From: Phragmites australis
Taxonomy: Eukaryota > Streptophyta > Magnoliopsida > Poales > Poaceae
DNA length: 64,000 bases
Assembly (NCBI RefSeq): GCF_958298935.1
Contig: NC_084922.1
Location: forward strand, 7,380,501-7,444,500
Direction: 5' to 3'
The translations under genes and the position numbers were made by a program. Each line of letters begins with the position of its first letter. The first letter of the stretch is position 1. Below the pieces are notes generated by a model, which worked only from the letters and a program-made list of their open reading frames with translations, made no database searches and was not told where the DNA came from. Shown in pieces: positions 53,001 through 63,870 of the stretch.

Positions 53001-56000
53001 GGGACATTCTTTTTGGACTCCCATGAAGAATCAGGCAAGATAATTGATGCACGCTTCTTAGCAAAATTTTTGGAGGACAAAATATGAGATTGGCAGTCAA
53101 TATGTGGTGCAGGTGGTGACAGATAATGGTGCAAATTACAAAGCAGCCAGGAAAATTCTAATGGAGAGGTTCCCTACCTTATATTGGACCCCTTGTGCAG
53201 CCCACTGTTTGGACGTTATGTTGGAGGATACTGGGGATACGATCTCACAATTCAGCGCATGCATTGCAAAGGCTAAGAAGGTGACCACATTCATCTATAT
53301 GCATGGAAGGTTACTTGATGCAATGAGGGAGAAGACAAATGGCATGGATCTTGTGAGGCCTGCAACTACACGGTTTGCTACATCTTTTCTCACACTGTCG
53401 TGTTTGTACAAGCATAGGCAAGCTTTGAAAGGTCTTTTTGTGGATGAAGCTTGGACTAGGTCTCAATTGTCAAACACGGAGACAGGGAAAACAGTAGCAG
53501 AAACTGTTCTTTCCATGGCATTTTGGGGTTCAGTTGAAGATTGCATTAGAGCAGCACAACCACATCTCATTGTCTTGAGGATTGCAGATGGTGATGAGAA
53601 GCCGGCAATGCCCGAGATTGCTGCAAGCATGGAGCTTGCAAGGCACAAGATTGAGGAGGGTTTGCAGCACAAACCAAGGTTGCAAGAGGAGGTCCTAAAA
53701 TATGTTGACACCCGTTGGGACACACAAATGGACCAACAGTTATATGGGGCTGCATTGTTCTTGAACCTAAACAGATTCTTTGACATTCAAAAAGACCCTG
53801 CAAATAGGAAAAAATGTGGTAGGCTAAGGCATATATTCAATGGGGTGTTGTGGAAGATGGAACTCGATGAAGAGAGGCAAAGCAAGATAAGTGCTTTGGC
53901 TTATGACTATGAGAGGACAGAAGGTTGCTTTGCAATGAAATTAGCAATCAAGGACTGATCAACAAAGAATCCTCGTAAATTTCTTGCATTTAATCATTTA
54001 ATGTTGAGTGTTGACAGCAAGATAACTTATTCTGTTTTTTCTTATATAGTTCTTTGGTGGGGTGCATATGGTGGCCTTGCTTATGAGCTCCAATCTTTAG
54101 CAAAGCGCATCGTTAGTCTTTGTACCTCGGCCTCCGGATGTGAGAGGAATTGGAGTACATTTGAGTTTGTAAGTATCTAGCACCTACAACAACATATCCA
54201 AAAAGACTGCATGGCTGCAAGCATTTTCTAATGTTCTATCCTATCTTAAATTTTCAGATTCACACCAAGAAATGGAACCGGTTAGAACACAAAAGATTGA
54301 ACAAATTGGTGTACATTTTGTATAACCGGAGGATGGCAAGTAGGTTCCAAACGTTGCGTCAGGAAGGATCTAAAGGAAAGAGGTCTAATCCATTACTCCT
54401 AGAGGAATTTGACTGGGAGAATGAGTGGGTTGATCAGAATGCAGAAAAGGTCCATGAAGGGGAAGATCTTACTTGGGCTGAAGTTGATGAAGCTGCTGGT
54501 GCATTAGTTGGTGCAATGCGCAACCTTCGGAGTCGCAATTCAAATGCACCTATGATAGCTCAAGGAGCTGGTCCAAGCTGTGTGATAAAAACTTATTCTC
54601 AGAACCGGCAGCATAAAAAGAGGAATGAAGCCTTGGAGTTGGACGAGCCCGAAGTTGACGAGAAGGAGGAGGAATGGGAGGATGAAGAAGCACATGCGGA
54701 GTCCGAAAATGATGATGAAGATGTTGAGGATGATTTTGGAGAGAGTACAACAATTAGTCCTCATGACAATGATGATGGATTAGGCGGTGACAACAATGGC
54801 CTGCGTGACATGGACGATTTCGACTTGGATGATTAATTTGAGGCAATTTGTCGATTGGTGTTGTTTGTTGTGGCTTTTGAGTTCTGAGTTGTGAGCTTGT
54901 GGCCTTATGGGGCCCACATTTGGTATTTTGGTGATTAGTCATTATCGTTAAGATTATTTACTTATGTTAAATTGCTAGTACCTTGGTAACTTCCTGTCCT
55001 AATTTATATTAGCTTGTTGGACAATGGACATTTAGAAACTCTAAGTCCAAGCAATGTTTATCACTTTATCTGCAATGCTCGCATTAACCATCCCACAATG
55101 TCTTCCAGACTAGTCGTGGACTAGTCGCGACTAGTCGGCCGACTAGTCGACAAGTCGACCCTATGGCGACTCGACTTTACAACTTGATAACTATGGAACA
55201 ATTCATATGGAAACAATCAATAGGAGGCAGGTGCAGTAGCATAAGTAGATTGGCATGCTCAATCATATTTGCTGCCAGCCTGCCACAACAATTGACTTTG
55301 TTGCAGGATGATATAACACGTTACAGTGATAATACAAGAACCACGGTAATTACTCCATTGTGAAAGAAAAAAAATACCTATATAGTATGGTGGTAAACAA
55401 AAACAGCATATATAACAGGTTTAAAACGGGTTCATCCAAAGGAGCATAAGTGTTTGTCCTTCCATTACGGAATCTTTTTTTCCAATATGATTTCAGCAAT
55501 AATTAGCAGGCATTCTATCAGACGAAGGGGGAGGGGAAATCAAAGGAAGCATACCTCCCTGAGCATGTTCTCAAGGTGCCTGAGTTTTCCGTCAGTGCTG
55601 CCATTATAGTTACCAATAGTTAACCTCAACTCATCAACAGAGTTTTCAAGTTGGTGTGTTCTACTCTCCATTTGTGAAAGCCTTGAGCTTACACCTTCCA
55701 GTGCATGCAAAAGGTTATCAGAATACTTCTTCATGGTTTGATCAATATCTGCCATAGTAACGGCAGCAAAGTTACTCCTGTCTTCCTCATGACTAACTTT
55801 CTTCAGAACATGTGGCTCCAATATACCAGCACTCTACCCACCATAAGAGAAATTGTAAGTACGCTATTTATATGAAAAGCAAGGTTATCGATATAATCAA
55901 TAAAAATCATCAATCGCGAACAGCGGCTCCGATAACCCAACACTCTACCTACCATAAGAGAAATTGTAAGGACGTTACTTGTATGAGAGATATGAGAAAG

Positions 56001-57242
56001 GAGAGGTAATCCATATCATCAATTAATAAAAACATGAATCATGAACAGTTCTTGGTGCGATCCCTCCCAAAAAAGACTTGGTGCAATCACATGCTTGGGA
56101 TTCAATGTAACTTGGACTTTATCAAGATATAAGTCAGGAAAGGAAATACCCTATTTAGCATACATCAGTGGCTAGCTCATACTGAGTGAAAGGTTGAATC
56201 ACACTAACTAATTAACCATTGCAGATTAACAGAACTTGGTTGCCTGGGAGCGAAGGGTGTAAGCAAACTTGTTAGATAGGAGATATGGGGAACAATGTAT
56301 AACTCATGCGTTCTTGATTAGAATTGGGCACATAAGATGTTGAAAATTTCCAACCTATCATGTACAATATCTCAAAGCAACACCCATCACCATAAATTCA
56401 TGTGTAATCTTTGTACAAAAACGTTCTCACCACATATAGTCGTTCATAGCACCCAACATACAAGCAACTCGCAGCACAAGAAAAAGAAGTATTAGAATTT
56501 CCGAACAGAGTCTCATAAACCCTTTGTCCGACAGAAAAGAACTGATATATAATAGCACATATTACATACCAAACTATGTTTCAGAATATTATAATTTATA
56601 AACGAACTAATAAATGGGCGGAGATATAGGAAAATGCAATTATGCATATCAACTGGCTATGCCCGCTCAATCGAAACAGACCACACAGCATGGCCCAACT
56701 GTTCAGCCCGTCCATTGTTTTTTTAGCATAGAAGCGTCAGCTTATGGCGTACGCTACCAGCAATTCTAAATCTCTATGCTGCATACAAGTAAGGACTCTT
56801 CCCTCTAACTAACTACTCGCTTGATAACCTAAGAAGCTTGGAATCTGAGCTCGACTCGGGAATCAACGATACGGAGCACCGCGACAGAGAGATCTGGAGG
56901 GGAAGAACCACCAATCAAAACAATCGGTCATACCTTGAGGTTGTATGAGGCGGAGGCGGAGGGTGCCTTGGAGTCGAGCGACCCCCACGAGGCCTGGGGA
57001 GCGGCGGCGGCGCGGATGGGCTGAAAGTCGTAGCTGGGGAGCAAGTCTTCGGCGGCCCCGTTGGCGCTGCTGCTGCTGGTACGCCGGCGGCGGAGGCGTT
57101 CCTCGCCGTCCTCCGGGGGGACCGGGATCATCAGATCGCTGAGATCCACGCCTCCGCCCCCAACCCCAGCGCCGCCGCCGGAGGGGGAGGCGGAGGCGGC
57201 GAGGCCGAGGATCTGCTTGTCCATGAACTGGGACGCGTTCAT
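50092..57242 (-). CDS. FLOE: FLOE-type prion-like protein (DUF1421 family)
   Basis: Three exons (57242-56934, 55833-55555, 51192-50092) splice in phase to 562 aa. The start MNASQFMDKQI matches my memory of the family N-terminus, so the longer in-frame ATG at 57485 was rejected. Domain order: Ser/Gly-rich N-terminus (1-103), coiled coil (about 104-221), a long Pro/Gln/Ser/Tyr-rich prion-like region (about 222-515), and a C-terminal UBA-like DUF1421 domain (about 516-562, MGFSREQVRATVRRL). Arabidopsis FLOE1 forms hydration-dependent condensates in seeds and tunes germination under limited water; the same role is inferred here, not shown. No TATA box; GGCCCA motifs upstream suggest broad expression. 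Intron 2 (4.36 kb) contains an hAT transposon. Which of FLOE1-3 it matches was not determined. Confidence 0.82.
51662..55195 (+). mobile_element. hAT transposon in FLOE intron 2, 3534 bp
   Basis: Bounded by a perfect 8-bp duplication GAACAATT (51654-51661 and 55196-55203), the hAT hallmark. Terminal inverted repeats are CATTGTTATTAAGTCG (left) and CATAGTTATCAAGTTG (right, inward). Both subterminal regions are dense in GACTAGTCG/GTCGACT motifs, the usual transposase-binding architecture. It encodes a BED/DUF659/dimerisation transposase in several exons, disabled by frameshifts and a stop. Orientation is opposite to the host gene. Confidence 0.92.
52126..54836 (+). pseudogene. hAT transposase (BED finger, DUF659, C-terminal dimerisation), disrupted
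   Basis: From ATG 52126: a BED-type zinc finger (VVQCMLCDKQ...LKRHLAG), then DUF659 with SDGWTD (near 52937-52954) and VVTDNGANYKAA (near 53110), the Asp-bearing catalytic strands, followed by WTPCAAHCLDVML, and finally the hAT dimerisation region (SGCERNWSTFEF, then IHTKKWNRLEHKRLNKLVY) and an acidic tail ending at 54836. Two apparent introns have good GT/AG signals (53975 to about 54050, and 54171 to 54257). Defects: a frameshift near 52.55-52.60 kb, an indel in an AT run near 53083, and a TGA at 53956-53958 where CGA is likely ancestral. It probably makes no active transposase. Confidence 0.85.
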
Positions 57243-57399
57243 CGCCACGCCGCGTCGGCGGGGAGCGGCGGTTGGTGGAGAGCTGGGTGGGGAGGGAGCT
57301 GGAGATGGTGGTGAGGTGTGAGGAGAGGAAGAGGAATCCGGATGGGACAAGGAGGCGAGGCGAGACGGGACGGGACGGCGAGTCGGTTGGGCTTGCTCC

Positions 57400-57510
57400 G
57401 GCTCCGGCAGCTCCTTAGTTGGGCCTATTTTGGGCCTTCTGGGCCGGAGTAGTGTTCTGAATTCTGATTGGTCTTGCTGGTCCACTCGTTACTGGGCCTG
57501 ACTTCCACTT
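57400..57510 (-). promoter_or_regulatory. FLOE promoter region with repeated GGCCCA motifs
   Basis: Four TGGGCC/GGGCC motifs occur between about 57420 and 57500, resembling site II elements of broadly expressed plant promoters. No TATA box was seen. Confidence 0.4.
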
Positions 57511-58531
57511 ATCCTACCTTTCCCTCCTTTATTTTTTCTTTTTTTTTAGGAAAGCGTCGTGGCAACATTATTGATATCAAATAAGCATTATATCGTTCAC
57601 CAATTTTGATAAAATAAATGATTATGTTCCTCAATCTAAACACAATATTGGGAACCCTCCACTCGACAAGCTAAGGTATAAGTAACAAAATTGCGTTCCC
57701 TAGAACAACGTTCAACTATTACATGATCCAACCAGCAAGCTAGAAAGGAGCATTCCTCATAAATCGCTGCCCCTGCCAAATTCTTTTATTTTATTTGTGA
57801 GGTAGGGACGACTTTTTTCATCTGCAAGAACCAAGAGGTCCCTAAAAAAAACAAGAGGCCAATTTTTTTTAGACTAGTATAACTTTCGGCCTCTGTATCA
57901 ATAAGACTATAAATAAGAGGCCAATAGAGAGAATTGTTTTTATTCTTCTTAGATGAACACAGAGAACGGCTGTTCTCATAAGGGCCAGCACGCAGCAGCA
58001 TCAACCAGTTCACCAGGGCCAAGCCTTCTTCCAGTCTCAGCAGCAGCCGTGTTGCCGCGCAGGCGCAGCATCCAATTGTCCCGTCCAAGATTTGATCAGC
58101 TGTGCTTCTCTGCCTGTGCACAGGAGGAAACAGAGTTACAGACAGGGTGGTGTCTGCGACATGTTCGCGAATGTTTTGGTTCTGCACTCGCATAGAACAC
58201 CAGCCATTGTTTTATCTTCAACTTTGGCGATGCAAATTTAACTCAAGAAATGGAGCTTGCACTCTGCATTGCCATGAATTCACATCGGATTATGAGCAGC
58301 AAAGCTCACGACCCGCTTAAGCGAACAAAAATGCAGAACGAACCAGAAGTTCAGAAGAACGCACTACATTAATTCACATTGCAGAATCCTTACAAAAAAA
58401 GGCAAGCAAATTGAAACCAATAGAGCTGTAGAACTTATTAATTAAGCTCTTCAAACTTGTTAATTAAGCTGTAAAACTTGTTATTGGAGCCTAAGAGATT
58501 AGTGCAGGGCAGAGTCGTCCATTCGGCCGGC
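57511..58531. other. Intergenic sequence between FLOE and raffinose synthase
   Basis: A minus-strand open stretch at 57786-58193 has no recognisable motif and probably is not a gene. The part from about 58.2 kb upward likely contains the raffinose synthase 3' UTR. Confidence 0.4.
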
Positions 58532-61500
58532 TCAGTAGACATACTCGACGCGACACAGCTTGGAGGACGACCCCGACCACGGCACGTCGACGGTGACCAT
58601 GCCGTCCCTGTACGCGAACTCGGCCACCTCGCCGTTGACCCTGCACAGCCTGGGCCTCGCCGACGAGTAAACCACCATCTCCCCCGCGCCCTTGACGCCA
58701 ACCTCCGCCGTCACGACATCTCCGTCCTTCCGGGCGTCGAAGGCCTGCACGGCGCCGGCGGTGTTGAGCATGTTGGAGAGACCGATGGGCGCGAACTTGA
58801 TGGACCTCTCGGGCGAAATGACGCGCATGGGGGCGACGACAAGGAGCTCGTAGGTGAAGGGCTCGAGCGTGAGCTCCACGCCCTCGTCGGGGCGCATGAG
58901 CTGCAGCTTCTTGGCCTCAACCATGTACACGGCGAACTGGGCGACGCCCTTCACGTCAACACCGGGTCCCTTCCCGCTTTTCCACTCGACGTCCGCCGGC
59001 GAGGCGCGCGCTGTGACGGGCACAGAGAACTCCGAGGCGCACTTATTCCGCCGCGCCTCGGGGCTCCACCCGCCGCCCTGGCAGTTGAACACGCCGACGA
59101 CGCCGGCGAACCTGTTCACGTTCCAAATCTTGAGCATTGTCTTTCCGTCGTGGAGCGGGTCCCTGAAGAGGCAGTCGCGCGTGGGCAGCGCGTAGCCCTC
59201 GCAGCGGAGGATGGTGCCGTCGGGGAGCGCGAGGCGGCGGAGGAGCGCGAAGTCGTGCTGGCCTACGGCGTCGCTGACGTAGACAGGCCCGCCGGAGACT
59301 GCGCGGGAGGCGGCGTGGAAGGCGGCGCAGGGGTGCGTGGACTGGAACATGTCCCAGTCCGGGTGGATGAAGTGGCCCATCCACAGGGAGTTGTAGGCGC
59401 AGTGCACCATGTGGCAGCCCTGCAGCCAGAAGGTGCCGTTGGGGTCGCCGGAGGGATCCGTGCACCAGAAGTCGTCGCCGACGCGGCCCAGCGCCACCGC
59501 CTCCGTGCCCAGCAGCATGAAGTCGTTGCAGTGCTCCATGCTCGCGATCACGCCGTTGCCGCCGAAGTGGCGGCGCACCGACGCCGTCAGGCCGCTGAAG
59601 TAGGCCTTGGCCAGCTCCACGCGGCCGCCGTACTCCTCGCACAGCATCTCCAGCAGCTGCACGACCACATACGTCACCCACTCGTTAGTCTTTTTTGTTA
59701 CTTAACACCAATACCGTAAAATCATGTTTTTACTGTCCTAAAACTCGATTAACATGCACCATTAGCATTTCTTTGTTCTACTTATTAGGCACAGTAACGG
59801 GTCAGGTAACAGGAAGCTGACATGCTGTCGAATGTCAAAGATGGTTGTACAGCTCAGTGGCTTCCCTGCCGACAAGGGTTGCCGAATGGCCTCCAGAATT
59901 GTCTACAGTCAATCGGATTAGCATGCGGATTTCGTTTACAATTAACTATAAGATTGCAAGAAAACGAAATAAGCAAACGTTTTGCTATCTCACCCGTTCA
60001 AAATTTAAAAGACTGCGAATGCGACAGCTCAGCCACGATGAACCACGGCAACACATGTTTTCTTGTATTATTAAGATCGGACGAAAACATTTCTGAAATA
60101 TTTAACGATCAGGAAACTACCAAGTTACATCAGCGTGTTCTGGCATATCTGGCGTCACCAAACTGACAAAACTCCATGGATTGAATTCAAAATTAAGAGC
60201 ACAGTATAATTTAGAGCACTGAATAATTCAAAATTAGTAGGAATTACGTCCCTCTCGGAGCATCCGGAAACCTCGAGAACCTTTTTCCCCTTCACGCGCA
60301 CCGCCTGTATTCCTCAACTAATGAAGACCTGAGCAGTCTAGTTCTAATGTTCAATTACATATCCCCTAATCACGTAATAATAATCTAATTTACTGTAATC
60401 ATAACACGCTATTAACAATTAAGAACAGATTAAAAGTTGTAGAGGAGATAGAGAAGATTAGTAAGACTTACGCCAATGACGTCGACCTTTACGCCGTCGA
60501 TGCCGGAGGCCTTGAGGTGGGAGTGCAAGCCGTCGTAGAGCTCGTGCGCGCGCTGGGGGTCCACGAGACCGATGCCGTTGTTGACGATCTTGTCGACGGC
60601 GAGGTCCTCCATGGTGCGCTTCAGCCCCGGCGAGAGCTCCGGCGCCACGATCTTGGTCGGCGGCAGCCCGGGCGCGCCGGGGCGGAGGCCGCCCCAGTAC
60701 CCGCACAGCGCGTGCCACACGTACACCTGCTCCACCGTCGGGAACGCGGCCTTCATCTCCCGCACGAACTCGCCCATGCCGCCCTGCTTGTAGTCCCGGA
60801 ACTTGTGGTTCTCCTGGAACTTGATCAGCCGGCACGGCATCTGCTCGCCAGCGGCGGTGCGGTTCATGCCCTCCGCGCCACTGTCCGGGTCGTCCTCGTC
60901 GTGGCAGATGGACTGCCAGCCGTCGTCGATGAGCACCAGCCCCGGCGGGCACCCGCCCTCCGCTAGCCGACGCACGCCCTCCCACACGCCCTCCGGGTGC
61001 ACTTTCAGGTAGAAGGCGTCCCACGTGCACCACCCGAACTTGTCCACAATCGGCGGCGGCGTCTTCTCCTCCATCATCCGGAACGTGCCCAGGTGGGCTC
61101 GCACCACCTTCACGGCCTCCCTCACCAGCTCGAACGGGTCGTCGCCGGCGTGCAGGTACAGGGCGCTCCGGAACACGTAACCCGTCACCGCGGACGACCC
61201 GCTCTCCACGCACAGGTCCACGTAGTCCTCCACCTTACCGGACTCGAGGCAGGCACGGAAGGAGCCCTCGATGATGGGGAGAAGCAGCACGTACGGCCGG
61301 CCTTCCGAGCGGTCGAGCACCATCATCTGCGTCTCGTTCTCGACGTCCCTGCCGTTGTTGCCCACCCAGTGGGTCGTCCACCACACCTTGAAACGGAAAA
61401 TGCTCATGAACCGTATGTCGCGGAGCTTACCGACGGGCACCACGTGCCGGTTCGTGGCCGCCGGGGCGTCGAAGCCGAGGAAGCTGCCGCCGCCGCCCGT

Positions 61501-61689
61501 GGCGTCGGCGGCGGACACGAGGGACGACGCCGGGGTGAGGCGGATGTTGGCCGGCACGTCAAGCAGGAAAGGGTGGCCGTCCACGGCGAGGTTCTTGCCC
61601 TTGAGGGTGAAGCGCGACGGCTTGAAGCCCTCGACGGCGACCGCATCGCCGAGCAGGTCGGCCGTGGACTTGCTAAGGTTGGGAGCCAT
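58532..61689 (-). CDS. RFS: Raffinose synthase (galactinol-sucrose galactosyltransferase)
   Basis: Two exons (61689-60472 and 59656-58532) join in phase to 780 aa. The enzyme (EC 2.4.1.82, glycoside hydrolase family 36 type) moves galactose from galactinol to sucrose in the cytosol, making raffinose. Motifs: KFGWCTWDAFY (217-227), LIDDGWQSI (253-261), the raffinose-synthase-specific block GMNRTAAGEQMPCRLIKFQEN, KVDVI with the likely nucleophile Asp403, and DDFWCTDPSGDP (about 467-478) with the likely acid/base Asp. The insertion that marks stachyose synthase is absent. The specific block argues against a seed-imbibition alkaline alpha-galactosidase. Exon 1 ends in a clean donor (GGC|GTAAGT). 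TATA box at 61837-61844; RY-type motifs lie further upstream. Raffinose accumulates in seeds and under drought or cold. Confidence 0.9.
59657..60471 (-). other. Raffinose synthase intron
   Basis: An 815-bp intron with GTAAGT donor and TGCAG acceptor. Its GC content is far below that of the flanking exons. The plus-strand open frame at 59822-60166 inside it has no recognisable motif. Confidence 0.7.
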
Positions 61690-61836
61690 GGCGACGAGGC
61701 TGGCTTTCTTGGGTCGGTTCGAACTGGAGGCTTCGAGAGAAGAGTCGATCTGCTTCCGTGCGTGGTAGTCTTTGCTTGCCTGATGCTAAGCTTGGCTTGG
61801 TGCTTTGCGGAAGAAATGACGGCCAATTGGCACTCG

Positions 61837-61844
61837 ATTTATAG
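61837..61844 (-). promoter_or_regulatory. TATA box of raffinose synthase
   Basis: CTATAAAT on the minus strand, about 150 bp upstream of the ATG, with CCAATTGG a few bases downstream (61823-61830). It implies a leader of roughly 120 nt. Confidence 0.6.
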
Positions 61845-62289
61845 AGGCTTCGTGTATGACCCGCTAGAAAGGCTTCGACTAATGGAAAATTTTCTTTTCG
61901 GCAAGTTTTTTTACCCTTCTTGGTGATTTTCACATGGAAACAGCAGAAAACTTTCTCCGACCTAGTTGCGTATGGCGAAGCTTCGCGCGTTAATTAATCC
62001 ACCCATTTTGGATAACCTTCACGCTGCTGATTTGTATGATCCTCTTAGGATGGTATGCAATCAAACGGCCGATAGCGTTGCCTCGCAACGACAGGGACTT
62101 TTGTAGCGCGGATAATTTTGTTATCTGTCATGGCAAATCGGTAGTTATCCGCTTTGGGATTTTGAGAAAAAATTGCTACAAACAAGCAAATAAGTGCAAA
62201 CCAAATATCTTTATATAGAATTTTCTAGATGGAATTCTATAGAATTTGCTTCTCCGTTTAAGAGCTGAAACGTTGTTTTAATAGAAGCT

Positions 62290-62681
62290 GTCGGCCACAT
62301 GGCGCCCGTTGTGGGTAGCGTTAATTACCGTTTTTGGTATTCTATTTTGCGTTAATTACCGTTCTGCGTAACCCCCCAGGATTTGAGATGCGGTCTCGTG
62401 GTCCACCGACCGAATCCTCTGCTCCAGGCCTTTCCAGAAGAGCCGAGCCGAGCCGAGCCGAGTCTTCCGAATCCGCTAACGGCGGTGACCAGACGTTGCA
62501 TGCCTGGTGGACGAAGGCATGCCGCGGCGTGCAGGACATATGGACGTCTCGTCGAGATGCCACTCGACACGTCGCTCGAAGTGTCCGGGGAGACGCATGC
62601 TGCATGCACGAAATGAAAGCGCCGTGCCGGTTGGTGGTGCTATGTATCGCTGGGCTAGGTGGCTGCTCCGATGCATGCATG
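62290..62681 (-). promoter_or_regulatory. Upstream region with RY and DRE-like motifs
   Basis: GCATGC cores occur at 62498-62503, 62517-62522, 62595-62600 and 62602-62607, and CATGCATG at 62674-62681; these are RY-type sites bound by seed B3 factors. GCCGAC (a DRE/CRT core, minus strand) lies at 62290-62295. All are 0.45-0.85 kb upstream of the raffinose synthase TATA box. Function is inferred from motif and gene identity only. Confidence 0.35.
62438..62462. repeat. (GAGCC)n short tandem repeat
   Basis: About five GAGCC pentamers in a row within the GC-rich upstream region. Confidence 0.8.
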
Positions 62682-62879
62682 ACAAGCACGCCACACGGCC
62701 ACACGTTTTTTTAAACGGAATCGACAGCCCTCCTGCCGATTATATATTAAAGAAAAACCCGATGAGAGCGACGATATATTGGTGACCCGGAGGCCGGAGG
62801 GTGTCCCGCAAACAGCAGGCCCACCCCTCGAGAGCAAAAGAGATGGACCAGGTTATTCTCGCGGCATAAAGAGTCTTAG

Positions 62880-63120
62880 ATGATGTATCCTCGGTAAAAA
62901 TCTAAGGACTAATTTTTTACGGATGATGTTTAATATCTTAGCAGTAGATTTTTCTATGCTCTTAAAGGTGCATTTATTTTTCTTCTTTCAAATCTTCCAA
63001 GATACGAGCATTGAGAGTGTTCTTATCGTCTTTCCTGAGGAATGGACATACTTTGTCATTGATGACCACGAGAGGATGATGGAGGTAGAGAGACATCAAG
63101 ACTTAGCAAATAAGTGAGGA
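62880..63120 (-). pseudogene. Decayed LINE C-terminal fragment
   Basis: The minus strand reads TLSMLVSWKI, a stop, then KKKNKCTFKS, which matches the pattern LxxLVxWxIWKERNxxxF typical of plant LINE polyprotein C-termini (stop where W is expected). The remainder is unrecognisable. Confidence 0.4.
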
Positions 63121-63309
63121 CATGTCGCTTAGAAATGTTTGTATATGGTGCAGACCGGTTGCAAGCCCGAGAGCAAGACGATCCGCAGTCCAAAATCTGT
63201 CCACACGTCCATACGTGGTCATGTTCGCCAGTGCTACTTGGCCAATGGCACCAACTACAACTCTGTAGCTGGTCGGCTTAGGTTCACCAGAGAGGAGTCC
63301 ATTCTTTCA

Positions 63310-63870
63310 TTAATTCAACTGATCATTATATAAAGAAGCACGGATTAGCTCTGGAGCTTCATGAAACCAAACCGAATCAGGAAGCTGATCGGCTGATCTA
63401 GCTACAACATGAGCCACCACATTACAACATCTACTAATATGGATGAAAGAAAAAAAAAATAGAATAAACTCTTGTCTTGTGCTTGATATCCTGAACGTTC
63501 GCACCCACAGGAGAGCGGTCCTTGGATCCCAATTAGAGCTTTTGTACCAGGGAGAGGCAGTCAGAGGCAATAATCACCTGATTATATGGAAGACTTAAGA
63601 CGAAGTGTGCAGCCCGCCTGAAAGCAATCGCCTCTGCTATCTCCGGCTCAGTGACCCTATCAACACCCTATCCAGGAAAGTACCATTGTGGTCTCTGATC
63701 ACTATACCAACGCCAATCCGATTTGATTCAGCAAACAGAGCAGCATCAACATACACTTTAATGCATCCTAAAGGCAAATCAAAGATTTCGCTTAGCGTTT
63801 CCATTGATCGGCATGGCCTTATATCGTACAAGGGGCAACCAGAGGTGGTTGAGATACATGCCAAAACATA
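63310..63870 (-). pseudogene. LINE-type RNase H domain, one frameshift
   Basis: The minus strand encodes CIKVYVDAALFAESN..GVGIVIRDHNG (first catalytic Asp), then in a shifted frame TEPEIAEAIAFRRAAHFVL (Glu) and VIIASDCLSLVQKL (Asp), and finally NVVAHVVARSADQLPDSVW near the end. This is the RVT_3/RNase H type found in plant LINEs and in related plant ORFs. The frameshift coincides with a tandem 11-bp duplication (GATAGGGTGTT) near 63654-63674. Apart from that break the domain is complete. Confidence 0.65.

Noticed and set aside
57243..57485. In-frame upstream ATG extending the FLOE protein by 81 residues
   Set aside because: The extension is Pro/Ser/Arg-rich and overlaps promoter-type GGCCCA motifs; the family starts at MNASQF.
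57786..58193. 135-codon minus-strand frame between FLOE and raffinose synthase
   Set aside because: No recognisable domain, and the composition shifts midway; more likely chance or decayed repeat.
58478..59719. 413-codon open frame on the plus strand
   Set aside because: It is the antisense of raffinose synthase exon 2. The GC-rich third positions of the real gene suppress stops on the other strand; the peptide has no recognisable domain.
59822..60166. 114-codon frame inside the raffinose synthase intron
   Set aside because: On the opposite strand, AT-rich, no motif, and within a well-defined intron.
60997..61926. 309-codon open frame on the plus strand
   Set aside because: Antisense of raffinose synthase exon 1; His/Val/Arg-rich composition typical of a GC-rich shadow frame.
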